A stretch of DNA of 64,000 nucleotides from the NCBI GenBank assembly GCA_030272155.1, contig CP126191.1:9136501-9200500 (forward strand), given 5' to 3'. A program made the translations under genes and the position numbers. How positions within the stretch are numbered: the first letter of the stretch is position 1; each line of letters begins with the position of its first letter. The notes under the pieces were generated by a model, which searched no databases, was not told where the DNA came from, and saw only the letters and a program-made list of their open reading frames with translations. Shown one piece after another: positions 24,983 to 36,658 of the stretch. Source of the DNA: Tetradesmus obliquus. Taxonomy: Eukaryota; Chlorophyta; Chlorophyceae; Sphaeropleales; Scenedesmaceae.

Positions 24983-26324
24983 GCAGCTCAGCTGGGGCTG
25001 CAGCTGAGCCTGCACTGCTCAGTGAGGCCCCTGTGGCAGCAGAAGGCCTTCACCATTGCCCTGCAGGCACTAGCAGACACCATAAGCAACCAGCAGCAGG
25101 CCGCGTTGGCAGCAGCAGCAGCAGCAGCAGCAGAGCCACAGCAGCAGCAGGGGCTGGGTCTGTGGCTGGCTGTTGCGTGCTTGCTGAGCAGCGCACCACC
25201 AGCACTCGCTGCTGCTGCACGCGACACCACCGTGCCGCTGCTGCTGCAGTGCTTAGTACGCCTGGCAGATGCTTGGCCCACCGTCACCAGCAGCAGCAGC
25301 AGCAGCGACGCAGCCGCAGCAGGAGCAGCAGCTGCAACGGGCCACAGCAGCAGGCCTGTGCGGCTGCTGCAGCTGCTGCACCGCTGCCTGTTGATGGTAG
25401 CTGACCTACTCGTATTGGCTGGTCAGTCTGCTGGCCTGCTTGAAGTGCACATCGGCACTCTGCTGGATGTGCTGTGCAGGCTTGCGCGGCTGACACCTGG
25501 CAGCAGCAGATCCAGATCTGCTGCCTATCAGGCGGCCTCTGGCAAGCAGGTACAGCCTACGCAGCCTACCCCTGCAGGCCCTAGCGTGCCTGCTGCTGCT
25601 GCTGCAGGTGCTGCTGGCAGTGGCGGCAAGGTTGGGTTAGAGGTGGCTGCTGGTGCTGCAGCTGTGCGTGAGGTGGCGCTGATGTGCCTGACCAGCGTCA
25701 TGGGGCTGCCATATCACCTGCTGCACCGCTACAGGTGAGCTGCTGCTTGTATCGGTCAGGTAGAGCCGAGTATTAGGCTCGTAAGAAAGTATGCATGTAT
25801 GCATATACACTGTACAGCTGCGGGAACATGGCCGGTGGTTTTGCTTAGGGTTGCGATCGTGCTATGCACAAGCTTGGCCACCCCTACTCTCAGCGGTCAT
25901 TCCTGCTGTGCTAGGCACCCCTCGGCTGAGCAAACCCCATGATTACGGTTCACTCAAAATCCTCTGGTGCACCGCAGCATCAGCGCCAGCAGTGATGCAT
26001 CTCAAAGCCGCTGCTTCCGGCACGCATGTCACCAGTGCATATGCGTGGACAGCCCACTTGGAGCGCCGGGGGACCTTGGGCAGGGGGTCTCCTGGCCAAG
26101 CAATGCTCGCAGGTGCGCAGCTTTGCATTTTTCATGGTAGACTGTCCATCTTTGCATATCATTGATTGCTGTGTCACTGTGTGCTGTGCTGGGCCTCCTG
26201 CAGGCGGCAGGTGCTGGCTGTGCTGTCTGGTGCGCTGGATGATGACCGGAGGGTGGTGCGCAAAGCAGCGGTGGTGGCGCGCACTGCTTGGACAGGGGCG
26301 GTTCCATTTGGCGACAGCAGTTGA
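19533..26324 (+). CDS. MMS19: MMS19, cytosolic iron-sulfur assembly targeting factor, complete
   Basis: Eleven exons give about 1,393 aa: 19533-19643, 19825-19902, 20187-20269, 20540-20726, 21041-21157, 21402-21649, 21758-22025, 22249-22569, 22832-23707, 23963-25734, 26204-26324. The N-terminal part carries the MMS19 signature around YFPMMFKPPKDNP...ITREQLLAHVVDA...FAALAVPLLSEKM. The C-terminus LSGALDDDRRVVRKAAVVAR matches the conserved end of human MMS19. Between them lie HEAT-like helices. The protein is about 350 residues longer than human MMS19 because of Ser, Gln and Ala runs. MMS19 delivers Fe-S clusters to DNA polymerases and helicases with CIAO1 and FAM96B. A 27-nt mini-exon (23836-23862) between exons 9 and 10 is possible. 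A start further upstream in the same frame (near 19455) is less likely. Confidence 0.9.
24433..24468 (+). repeat. (CAG)12 microsatellite inside MMS19, read as poly-Ser
   Basis: Twelve uninterrupted CAG units, read in the AGC frame as a Ser run. Length is likely polymorphic. Confidence 0.9.
24907..24982 (+). repeat. Interrupted CAG/AGC repeat inside MMS19, read as Ser/Gly/Arg
   Basis: About 76 bp of AGC triplets with two short interruptions (CCGTGGC, GGC), encoding Ser runs broken by RG and G. An overlapping Ala run follows at 25110-25131, in the GCA frame. Confidence 0.85.
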
Positions 26325-26980
26325 GCGGATGGTGGCGCCTGTGTGTATGCAGATGCAGGAAGATTGGCTGAAATGGCTTTGGCACAGCCGTTGGTCTGGA
26401 ATCGACTGCTAGTGGTCCTGCTGCAGCATCATTTGTCACCATGTGGCATCCCTGGCTGTTGCTGTGGCTCGAATTCTGTTGTTTCAGCAAGGAAACAGAC
26501 CGTGCACTCCCGATATTCGGTTCAGCGATCGGGGTAGGCTGCACGTGTGACGCTGAGGAGTCCTCAGCCTGAGCCTCCTCAGGACCAGCACATGGTTAGC
26601 TGGACCCGGTGCTTGGGCCAAGCAAGCAGGTGGCTCTGCAGCATGTTTGTCAGACTGGAATTATGTGATTGGCTTATCACAACTCCTCAGGCACCCCTCA
26701 GGCACCCCTCAGCGCAGATGCTTTGGTTGGGTCGCCCCCCTGCTGTGGTTCACTCATGGTTCAGGGTGCTGGACTTGTCAGGGGCACCCTGTGTCGGGGG
26801 TTGCTTGATCTGGACGCGTCCCGCTGTCTTGGCTTGATTAACTGTTCGATTGTATTTTGACACGATACCAAAAGCATAGCGTGCCGGAACAAAGCAAGAC
26901 GTCGCTCTGCGCTTCCAGGCCTTCAAAGGCCTGGCGCGCTGCGGCCTGGACTTGTCTGCTATCTCACCCTAATAGAAGCC
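26325..26980. other. Intergenic region, MMS19 3' UTR and RING gene promoter
   Basis: Tandem (+/+) spacing of 656 bp. It contains an inverted CTGAGGA/TCCTCAG motif near 26551 and three short CTCAGGCACC-like repeats at about 26689-26712. No domain-bearing frame and no TATA box seen. Confidence 0.4.
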
Positions 26981-29900
26981 ATGAAGCGCTTGGTTGTGGC
27001 TAAGGATGAGTGCGCGGCAGCAGAGCCTGAGGCAAAGAGGACCAAGACCGAGGAAGCAAACGATGCAGAGACGGTGCTGGAGCTGGACGAGCATCAGTTT
27101 GAGTGTGTCGTATGCTTTGGTAAGTGGTCAGATCATTCGCGGCTGCCTGTTCCCACTCCAGTTGCAGCTGGGAAGGTCAGTTGGTTGTCTTGTCCCTGTT
27201 GCTCTTGCAGCCCAGGCATCTGCAGAAACGAGGCAGAAGTTAATACCCACGATGTCATGTGTATACAGCATGTATGCATGATGCAGGAAGCATGGTGAAA
27301 CGTTCACTGGGTTCAGTGTGCTGTGCAGCTGCCAGCAGGCGCATCATGCAGTCACATCAGGGCATGTGGTGGGTGTCTGCTGCCAATGAGGGGCTGTTCC
27401 AAACAGATAGAAGAAACAAAACCTAAACACAAAAGCTTTGTTAACAGCTTTAACGTTTCCCTCTGCCTCCTGCCTTCTTGCCATCCCCTCCTTGCTGTGC
27501 AGATCTGCTCGTGGACCCAGTGGTCGGCAAGTGTGGGCATGACTTCTGTAAGGTTGGTATACTCAACCCCCTTTGCACAGCTGGCTAGGCATAAAACACT
27601 GCACCTGCGTATTATGCAGTTGGCTGTGTAGCAGCTTGCAGGACAGACAGAGTAGATCAGTAACGCAGCGCTTGGCAATGTTTGCACTTGTGTCCTGCTG
27701 TGTGTTGGCATGTGCTAGCTCCGCAGAGTAGCCAATCCATCCATGTATGTTCATTAGCCCTACTGAACATCATAGCCATAAGGCAGGCCGTACACAGCAG
27801 CTGCGCCTACAGCCAGCATTGCCCAAAACTCCATATGCTAAACGCCTTGTGGTGCCCTTGCTGCGTCCTGTGACAGGTCTGCCTCGACGACTGGGCCAGG
27901 AAGCAGCACACGCATGGACGCACCACCTGCCCTGTTTGCAGGAAAGACATTGGCCTCAGCAGGCCAATTCATTATGGCGCGCCTCCAGATGAGCTAGGTA
28001 GGCCTGGGCATGTCGCTAGCGTGCATTTGCGCCCATTTTATGCAGCAGTGTGTAGCGGTGCGTCACATCGCTTGGGCAGCTGGGATTGCTTAGTGGTTTG
28101 TGCGTGCATCCTCTGCTGCGGCCGAGAGTTGCTCGGCTTCCCGCCATGCGCATACGCTAGCCGCACCCAGCTTCAAGTGCTTGCTGCAATGCTGACACCA
28201 CAACCGCGTCCTGGCTGCTGCTGCTGCCGCCACTGCTGCTGACGTCGCGCTGCCAGGTGTGTGCATTCGGCTCAAGGACCTTGTGGAGCGGCTGTTCCCT
28301 CGCCGCAGCAAGCAGCGCCGCAATGAGGTGGAGCAGGAGGAGAGAGGTGAGGCAATGCAGACATCTGCAGACAGCATGCACGTGCGTCGTCATAGCCAGC
28401 GCATTTGTGAGCTTCCGCCTATGCCGTATGTCTGCAGCACTTTACTGCTGAGCCCTACACCGTAGTTGCTGTCTTTGGTGTCTTGCTTGTACCCTTCAAG
28501 CAGCAGCATCTATTGCAGCACGTGTTGTGTTGCCGCCCCCTGACTTGATGCTGTTTTCCTACCGTTCCTACCTGCAGTGCGCAAGCAGCGCCATGCGGAG
28601 GAGCTGCGTGAGCGGCGCACAGCAGAGGCAGCACACGCAGCAAACATGCAGCACATGCTGCGGGGCCTGCGCCAGCAGCAGCAGCAGCAGCAGCACACCA
28701 TGTTCCTCAACCACCGCCACCTCAACAGCCTGCAGCAGCAGCTGCACCAGGACAACTCGCTGCTGCAGCGGGCAGCAACTGAACTGGAGTCGCTCAGCTC
28801 TGCGCTGCTCCATCGGCGCTCCGGCGGCGCAGCAGCTGCAGCTGCAGCAGCTGCTGGCGGCGGCGGCGGCGGCGGCCTTAATCCCGATGCAGGTGCCGCT
28901 GCGACGCCCTCCGAGGCAGCTGCTGCGCGAGTGCTGCGCCGCCGGGCTGCCGGTGGGCTGTTTGGCGATGTGGCGGCGCTGCGGGAGCGTGCGCGGCTGG
29001 CGGCGGCGGGCATGCTCACTGAGCCGCTGGGGCTGTTTGGCGCTGCTGGTGCTGCTGCTGGCACAGCTCCAACGGGCTACCCTGGCTCGCCAAGTGATTT
29101 GCTGAACCTCATGACGTCAGTGCAGCCTGTTCATGCTGCTGGCTCAAGCGCAGCAGCAGCAGCGGCAGCAGCAGCAGGAGCTGGGCCCAGGCATGCGTTG
29201 CAGCAGCAGCTGCGCAGCTTGAGAGCTGGGCCCATGCCGAGCCGCTGGGATGGCCAGCAGCAGCTCCGCGGTCTGCGTGCAGCACAGCTGGAGGCAGGTC
29301 GTGCTGCTGAGGCTGCTGCCGCAGCAGGTGCAGCAGCGCCACTGCCGCCGCCGCCACCCCCACTTGCGGCACCAGCAGCAGCAGCAGCAGCAGGCCAGCC
29401 TGTTTTGGAACTTCCTGCAGAGCTCAGGGATCTCCCACCAGGGGCCGATCCTGAAATCTTAGCGGCGGCTGTGGCGGCAGCAGCAGCAGTGCAGGCTGCC
29501 GAGGCACAGGCTGCTCAGGCACAAGCCGCAGCAGCGCAGGCCACAGCAGCTGCGCGCCGCGCCATCAGGGACGGCAGCAATGCAGCTGCAGAGCTGGCGG
29601 CGGCAATGGAGCGCGTGGCTGCTGAGCAGGCGCAGCCAGCTGCAGTTGCAGCTGCCGCAGGCAGCGCTGGAGTGGCTCCTGCTGTGCCAGCTGCTGCTGC
29701 TGCTGCTGGTGGTGAGGACGTGCCCCTGGCAGCTGCAGCAGCTGCTGGCATGCAGCCTCCTGCAAGCCGTGGTGGTGATGACGTCCGTGTTTTTGATGGC
29801 CTCGCAGACTTTGACTGGCACTTTGGCGCAGCACAGGGCAACATGGGGCCTGCAGGAGGCATGCAGCCGGGCGCACCTGCAGCGATGCTAACAGACAGCA

Positions 29901-30694
29901 CGGATCAGATGGATCTGCTGAACTGGTTGACAGACGTGCAGCAGGAGGATGCTGGTCCAGCAGCGGCCGCTGCGCCGGGAGTGGCAGGACCAGCGCCAGC
30001 AGCAGCAGCTGCAGCAGCAGCAGCGACCGCAGCTGATGAGGTTGAGGCAGAGCTTGGCAGCATGTTTCAGGAGGCGAACCGCGCCCTGTCACGAGCTGCG
30101 TTGCATGCAGCAGCCATGCGGGGCGGCAGAGCAGCAGCTGCAGGCAGTGCGGCAGCTGACAGGCACGCTGTTGAGCAGCGCTTGGAGGAGATGCGCAGCT
30201 GGTACACATCTGCTGCTCCTGCTGCTGCTGCTGCCCCCACTGCTGCTGGTTCAGGGACTGCTGCAGCGGCACATGCATCAGGTGCAGGACCATCTGGAGG
30301 GCAGCCAGGAGGTGCTCCAGCTGCAGCAGCAGCAGCAGCACCTATGCCAGCTGGCCGCATGCCTCCTGTGGACTGGGCGCGGTTGCTGAATGACGAAGGC
30401 ATATTGGACCTGCCACAGCTGCGGCACACACAGCCTGGAGCTGCAGCAGCAGCAGCAGCAGCGCCAGCGACGGCAGATGAGCTTGCGCGGCTCGAGGCGA
30501 GTGCCGGCCCCGCCGCCGCTGCAGCAGCAGCAGCAGGCCGGGCGGCGGGTGCCGCAGACAATGCGGCGAGGGTGGTGGAGCAGTCGAGGGCGCTGGTGGC
30601 GGCAGCCACAGCGCAGCAGCAGCGGCAGCGGCGGCGGCTTGCTGCTGCTCGGCTGTACATCGCGCCAGGCTCGGCGCCGATGGTGGCGCCTGGT

Positions 30695-30727
<33 letters not shown>

Positions 30728-32110
30728 CCGGAGGAAGATGACGCGCTGGCAGACACAGCAGGCAGCTCCGGTGCGAGGCTGCGGGCTGCTGCTGCAGCAG
30801 CAGATGCTGCACGCGTGCAGAGCCTGCGCAGCTGGTCCGGGCTCACCACAACAGCGAGGCTGCCCTCGGGCCCTGTTGTGCAGCAGGTACAGCAGCAGGT
30901 GCGGCGCCGGCAGCAACTGCAGGAGCTGCAGGCACTGGAGCAGCGGCTGCTGATGCAGCAGCAGCAGCAGCTGATGCAGGAGCTGAATGCTGACGCAGCA
31001 GCGGCAATGCAGCGGCAGCTCGCCTTTGGTGCCGGAAGAGGGGGCCCGGCTGCTGCAGCTGGTCCTGATGCAGCTGCAGGGCAACGTCTTGTCCCGGACG
31101 GCCCAGCAGCAGGCGCTGCTGCTGCTGCTGCTGGTGATGATGGCGAGCTTGCAGCGCCTGCGCTGCCTGCTGCTGGTTCTCCAAGCATGTCGATCGGCTA
31201 CACTGCGACGGAGCCCAGCGATTACAATGAAGGCAGCTCTGGGTCATTCAACACCAACTCGCTGCAGGATGATGGCGAGGATGACATGGGCACGCCGTCA
31301 GGCGGTGACGATGGCGATGGTGATGATGGCGGCAATGCGTCTGATGCAGCAGCAGCGGCAGCAGCGGCACCAGCCGCTGCAGCGCAGGCATCGCCCGCAT
31401 TGAGTGAGGAGGTGGTCAGTAGGCCAGCAGCAGCCGGGCTGTCGCAGCAGCAGCAGGAGCAGCGGCTGGCCAACTCCACCAGGATGCTGGCTGCGCTGCG
31501 TGCGCGGCACTTGCGCTACGCTGGGGGGGCGCCGGCAGCTGCTGGGCTCGCTGCAGGGAGTGCTGGTCCAGCAGCAGGGGCGGCAGCAGCACCGGGGGCG
31601 GCAGCAGCACCGGGGGCGGCAGCAGCACCGGGGGCGGCAGGCAGCTTGCAGCGGATGGGTGTGGCATCCAGGGACTTCTTGCGTGAGTATTATATGGTAT
31701 TCACAGGAGCAGCGGGCCATGGGGTGCATGGTGCAGCACGCCACGTGCCAGGTGCTGCGGCTGGGGTCGGCCGTGCTGTGCTGGACCCCGGTGCAGCGGC
31801 AGCAGCAGCTGGTGAGAACCCTGTTGCGTCCCTGCTGCCATCAGTCACAGCACCAGCTGCAGAGGCCCCTGCCCCAGCGACAGCAGCAGCACCAGCAGCA
31901 GCGCCAGTGGTAGCGCCAGCTGCTGCTGCGCAGCGTGCCACGTCAGCGTCTGCTGAGCTGGCAGATGAGGTGGCGCGTGTCACTGCGCGGCATGTGCGGC
32001 GCGAGGTGCAGCAGCTGATGGGTGCGCTGCGGCACGCGCCTGGTGCTGCGCTAGCTGCTCCTCAGGTGGTGGATGGCGGGTACATCAGCAGCGACAGCGG
32101 CACTGCATGA
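26981..32110 (+). CDS. RING-finger protein (putative E3 ubiquitin ligase) with giant Ala-rich tail, complete
   Basis: Five exons (26981-27119, 27503-27552, 27877-27997, 28257-28346, 28578-32110) give 1,310 aa. After a short basic/acidic leader (AKRTKTEE, a possible NLS) comes a C3HC4 RING: C42-C45, C57-H59, C62-C65, C81-C84, spread over exons 1-3, then a conserved-looking YGAPPDELGVCIRLKDLVERLFP. The remaining ~1,190 residues, nearly all from one 3.5-kb exon, begin with a Glu/Arg coiled coil (EELRERRTAEAAHAANMQHM) and then are dominated by Ala, Gln, Gly and Pro runs, with a few acidic islands (EDDMGTPSGGDDGDGDDGG). RING proteins of this type normally transfer ubiquitin; the substrate is unknown. 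The tail has no recognised domain. ATG 26981 is the first in frame and directly precedes the leader. Confidence 0.85.
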
Positions 32111-33320
32111 CGTGTGCTGTGATGATGTGCAGTGATGTGTGTGCAGTGCAACTGTGCAGGGATTTTGAATAATGTCTGCAAGAATGATTGCCTGGGGGTT
32201 GCTGGGTGCAGGGCTGCGGTGTGCAGGGGATGGTCTGCTTGGATGGGATGCATGGGGTCACAGGATGCTGGGGTGGTGCATGCTTTGCAAGCCACACACA
32301 ACAAGTGGTGAAGCACTGCACAAACCAGCTGATGCGTGGCCGAGAGGCGACAGGTGGCTGCAGTGTTGTGCAGCGCGCATTTGATCATATTATAACACAT
32401 GCCATGTCGGACGGTTGCTGCATGTGCAGTTTGCAGGTTGGCCTTGTGCATTCAGCGCAGCATGCTGTACAGGCCTGTGCTTAGGTCATGATCTGGTTGC
32501 TGTGCACTCCTGTGGTTTCTGTGGGCAGTTGAGCTATATTGCTTTGTTCGGTGTGCACATGACACGTGCCATGGCAGGTGAATATGGGGCTTTTGGCAGC
32601 TTGATGGTACTTGTTGGAAAGGTTGGGCATGCCTGCCGCTGGCTGCTTACTGTGGTCTTCTGTCATGGGTGGAGGGGGAGGGGAAGGGTGCAAGAGCAGC
32701 ACGCATGTGCTACAGCTTGGTCACCATTGTGGGCGTGCATTCAAGCTCAAAGCACCCTTGTTGAACTGATTTGCAGCTGTTGCAGGATGCTTGTGTTGCA
32801 GGATGCTACGTGTCTGTGTACAGCAGGGTCCGTTCATAGCTACTACGTTTGTATTAGCAGAAAATTTGTGCAGGCAGGGCGGGAGGATGGGCATTGTTTC
32901 CTCAGGTTTGACCAGCAGCGTGCAATGGCTGGCATAGCACGCACGGAACTCGGCTTGCACGCAATCGCATGACTGCGTGAATTGTTGGGGGTTTGTCAAC
33001 GCTGCATACAATTTGGGACGCAGCAGGCTCACGCACCCGCCAGAGCCATACTAAGCATCCAGTTTGTGTTTGCATGAGAACGCAACGCTCAAGCCTCGAG
33101 GGGTATAGCTGTGCTGGCGCTGTGTGCGTAGCGCTACACCTGTTGCCCTGCATATCGTGCGAAACGACAAAGCACGGCATGCATGTGCATGGGGCTCCAC
33201 GGCCAAACCACGGAGCAGTATGTACTTCAACATGTGAGATGTGCATGCGTGTTGGGTGCACACAGGACAGGCTGGCAGCGCCGCTCGGCACCTTTCGCCA
33301 GCTTCTGCCGATGGTTGACA

Positions 33321-33441
33321 TTTTTGGCGGACTCTTACTGCAGGCGGGAGGTTGACTTTTTGGCGGACTCTTACTGCAGGCGGGAGGTGGACGTATTTTG
33401 GCGGACTCTTACTGCAGGCGGACTCTTACTGCAGGCGGGAG
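33321..33441. repeat. 36-bp minisatellite, about 3.6 copies
   Basis: Units start with TTTTTGGCGGACTCTTACTG and continue CAGGCGGGAGGTGGAC. Copies at 33321, 33357, 33394 (shortened) and 33419 (truncated 5'). Sequence identity between units is very high, so the array is recent. Confidence 0.9.
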
Positions 33442-33533
33442 AATGCTGTGAATGTGTGTATTCTCATGGCTGCAGGTTCAAGCACCCTTTCGTGTGTTCT
33501 GCTGTTTTTTAATCAATGATAGGGGAGTGTTGG

Positions 33534-33538
33534 TGTAA
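33534..33538 (+). terminator. TGTAA, possible polyadenylation signal of the RING gene
   Basis: The first + strand TGTAA I find after the RING stop, but 1.4 kb away, which would put the minisatellite in the 3' UTR. Low certainty. Confidence 0.25.
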
Positions 33539-34669
33539 CCAGTCAGGTGACTTGCTCATCAGCACGGTGCTTTCTTGACAAGCAAGGTTCACTTGATGGC
33601 ACTCCTGCTGCTTCTCATGCGTTAAGCTAAAGCGAACGCTTGGCCTGTGCACGTGGTAGATGCCTCTAATTGATGTTTGTTTTTTTGGAAGTTGGCTGGC
33701 TAGTGCAGGCTGGCGGCTACTCGAGCATGTTGTAACAAGTTGTTTCTAACAACCATCACAACATATCTTTTCTAAATGCTTGATTTGATAGTTGCAAGGT
33801 TGACAGTGTATGCTGCAGTCTGTGAAGTACCTTGGACGCTGTCCCTGATCAAAGTCATGAACACGGTGGCGACATCCGATGTCGTTCGTTAGTAACGAAT
33901 GTGCTAGAAGACCGTCAGTGCCTGCTTGCATGTATGGATGGACAGTCTAGCCTAGACTCTGTGGCACAGTATGCTGTGGCTAGTTGCTTAAAGCCGCATC
34001 AAGACATAGACAGCACTGCTCCGAGCAGCATGATGCACTTGTGCATTTGAGGAGTGCAGCTTGCTTTTGCCTGGAGTCCAACTTGGACCTGGAAGATCTG
34101 TGAACCGTCCCTGTTACAACTGTTCCAGCCTGCCCAGGAGAGGTGCTACCGCTTCAAGAGGAAGTTCCTCAGGAAGTACTAGCAGTAGGAACACCAACAT
34201 GTTGTGCTGCATCACAAGAACATCCTGAGGTGCCGCACCAACAGTTTCTCATGCGCCTGACATGGGGCAAGCGCGGACAACCAATCACTCCATCACACGT
34301 TGTTTCAGCAAGAGGGGACACCTGTAAGCGAGGGCCACTCTCAAACCAGCAGTGGCGCGAACGCCAAACAAACGACATACTGTTACACACACACCTAGCG
34401 CCTGCAGCTGCTTTAACTGTTGATCCAACACTGCACATGTTGCACAAAAGCGCGCTCTGCAAAGTACGATTTTGCAGAAGCGGCGCCCACAACTAGACCT
34501 GCAGACACCTTCCAGCCGCTGACAGCTGCCTTCGCTACAGAGGCATTAGATGTGCACAACCAAGAGCATGCACACGGTCTGCAAGGCCAGCACTAAAAGG
34601 TCCGGCTGCAAATGCCTTCACCAACGGGAGTGCAAACGCTACGGCTTGCCACTTCTGCTAGGCGCACCT

Positions 34670-34705
<36 letters not shown>

Positions 34706-35269
34706 GAGCTACTGCTGCTACAGCTCAGCAAAAAATGTACAGAATATAAGCAGCAACGTAGAGCCAGCTGCAAGTCTCAGTGCTTACTTGCAGTGAAGAC
34801 ATACTAGTACACAAAGAGCCTGTGTGTGTTACTTGCTTGGCAAGCAAGCACCTGCTGCTGCTGTTGCTGCTGCTTCACCTACGATTATTGTACAACTTTA
34901 CACCAGCATTTCCAGCAGGCAAGGCTTGCGCAAACACCCATATGCTGGTGAGCTGCTGCTGCTACTTCTGCTGCTGCACAGAGCTGTGACTACAGTTCCA
35001 TCTGGGCACCAGGAGCTGTGTGAAGAGCAGGACCTGTATGAAAAAGAAGCAACAGCAGGCGCAGACCTGCAGCGGTGAGCAATAAGCACGACGGTGTGCT
35101 GCTGCTGCTGCTGCTGCTCAGTACACTGCCAGCCACACTTGCTCTAATACACGCGTAGCAGCATACATCACTGCATGCATGCGCTCTGAGGTCCCCTTGC
35201 TGGAGTGTATGCAAGTGACTCTCCACACCAGCACTGGGGCAGTGTGATCCTACTAACCTCTGCAGTTAC

Positions 35270-36658
35270 TTGGCCAGCCACTCTTTTAAAAGTGGCAGCA
35301 CTGGCGCACCCATTGCCCAAACTTTGAGAATCAGGAGGAGCGTCAGGCCGTCCCTCAATTCCTGCAGCTGCTTGCTCCTGCTGTCCTTGCACTCCTGCGG
35401 CGACACCATCACAACATTCACACAAAGGCAGTGGTACCAGGGCAAGGGCACAGCCAGCTAGCGCTTTGAAGCCTTCATACTCCCTTGTTCATCTCTGGCG
35501 GAAGCATCGCCGAGTAAAGCAGGGACAGCAGAAACTGCATGACACACATCACGGCACACATCAACAATCACTCAGCAACACATACAGCGACTACAACATC
35601 CTGAGAAAAAGCAATCAGCCAGTTCTGTCCGTGCGCTTCTCCACCAGCAGCAATGGTAGGGTGTCATCCCTTCCACTGTATTGCCGCAGCTGTGCTGCTA
35701 CTCAACGCCATTGAACGCCGAACGCATGTTTGCCAGAACACACTACCAGCTGTGGCCTTCACCTGTATCTGCATGGTGAGATCCGAATTAAAAACAGTTT
35801 GAGATCCAGCTTGATCTCCTGAAGATCTGCTATGAGCTGGTCAAACCTTGCTGCGGAGAAAATGCGGAGGGTGCTATCACGCTCATCCCTTATCATGCCC
35901 TTCAGCACAGCTTCATCTTCTTTAGTGAAAGCCAATACCTGAACCAGCAGGAGCAGCGTCAGACACACAAGGAAATGGAGTAATCCACACAAGTAGAGCT
36001 GCGCCACAGGAAACGAGGTGAGCCACACGCATGCTGAGGCAACTGCTTAAGCTTACACTGCACAGGGCTGCAAGGCAGCAAGCAGTAGGTATGCAGACCT
36101 GCAGGCAGCCTGTCTGTGCCACAATCAGCGGATATCATCGGCTGCGCAGCGTATTGAATCCGCGTCGTGTGCAACACAGCAAATTTGCTCAGCTGCTTCG
36201 AGGGCGAAGCAACGCAAATGCTGAGCAACTAGGCACCAGTGCTGGACGCTTAGTAGTAAACTTCTCACAAGTCGAGCAACTAGGCACCACTGCTGGGCAT
36301 CAGTGCTACTGCCGCAGTAAAATTAGCTGCATACCCAGCAGCAGCAGGAGCACATGAGCCATACCATAACAGGTAGGTGTGCATTTCAGGCACCGTCTCC
36401 AGGAACAGCAACAGCAGGGATGCAGTGCAGGCTAAGGACTGCTGCATCAAAGGCTGGCATGCGTTTTTAGTCTCAGCTGGGTATGGTGCAAATGTAGCAT
36501 TTGGATTTGCAGCAAATCAACACAGCTTGCAAGCAGACAGCCATGCTGGCATAGCACCCTGGCTGGCTGGTGGTGGCACTTCTCACATGTAGCGAGCTCA
36601 CCTCGATGCACCTGCGGGCTGGCTTGCACGCCCTGGCAGCTGGTCTGTCAAGCGCCAT
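35270..36658 (-). CDS. Doubtful - strand gene with hydrophobic (membrane-like) exons
   Basis: Candidate exons with good splice sites: 36658-36602 (MALDRPAARACKPARRCIE), 36441-36394 (hydrophobic, SLLLLFLET), 35998-35763 (one membrane-length segment, YLCGLLHFLVCLTLLLL, then a charged helix KEDEAVLKGMIRDERDSTLRIF...IADLQEIKLDLKLF) and 35394-35270 (KQLQELRDGLTLLLILKVWA...LLKEWLA). The first three join in phase 0. The link to the last needs an exon near 35680-35640 that I could not define, and the 3' end is not found. The amphipathic, charged segments look protein-like, but no family is recognised. Confidence 0.3.
36223..36289. repeat. Short direct repeat pair
   Basis: GAGCAACTAGGCACCA occurs at 36223-36238 and 36274-36289, followed each time by a near copy of GTGCTGG. 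The spacing is 51 bp. It lies in an intron of the doubtful - strand gene. Confidence 0.85.

Larger units (their letters stand above)
32111..35269. other. Gene-poor region downstream of the RING gene
   Basis: About 3.2 kb with a minisatellite (33321-33441), a TGTAA at 33534, CTG runs (for example 34672-34701) and scattered short frames. Frame 34143-34496 (+, GTG start) and 34824-35078 (+, Leu-rich, ending at a possible GTGAGC donor) are the longest with any protein-like character, but neither has a domain, a good start or a phase-matched partner exon. No gene is supported. Confidence 0.4.

Noticed and set aside
30067..31188. 373-codon - strand frame antisense to the RING gene
   Set aside because: It is the complement of GCA/CAG runs (Cys/Ala/Ser-rich); such runs rarely create stops on the opposite strand. 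The + strand frame has the RING.
31683..31706. GTGAGT...CACAG looking like a 24-nt intron in the RING gene tail
   Set aside because: Too short to be spliced, and the frame is open through it.
33321..33441. Regular repeats considered as a CRISPR-like array
   Set aside because: Units are directly tandem with no variable spacers, and the genome is eukaryotic. It is a minisatellite.
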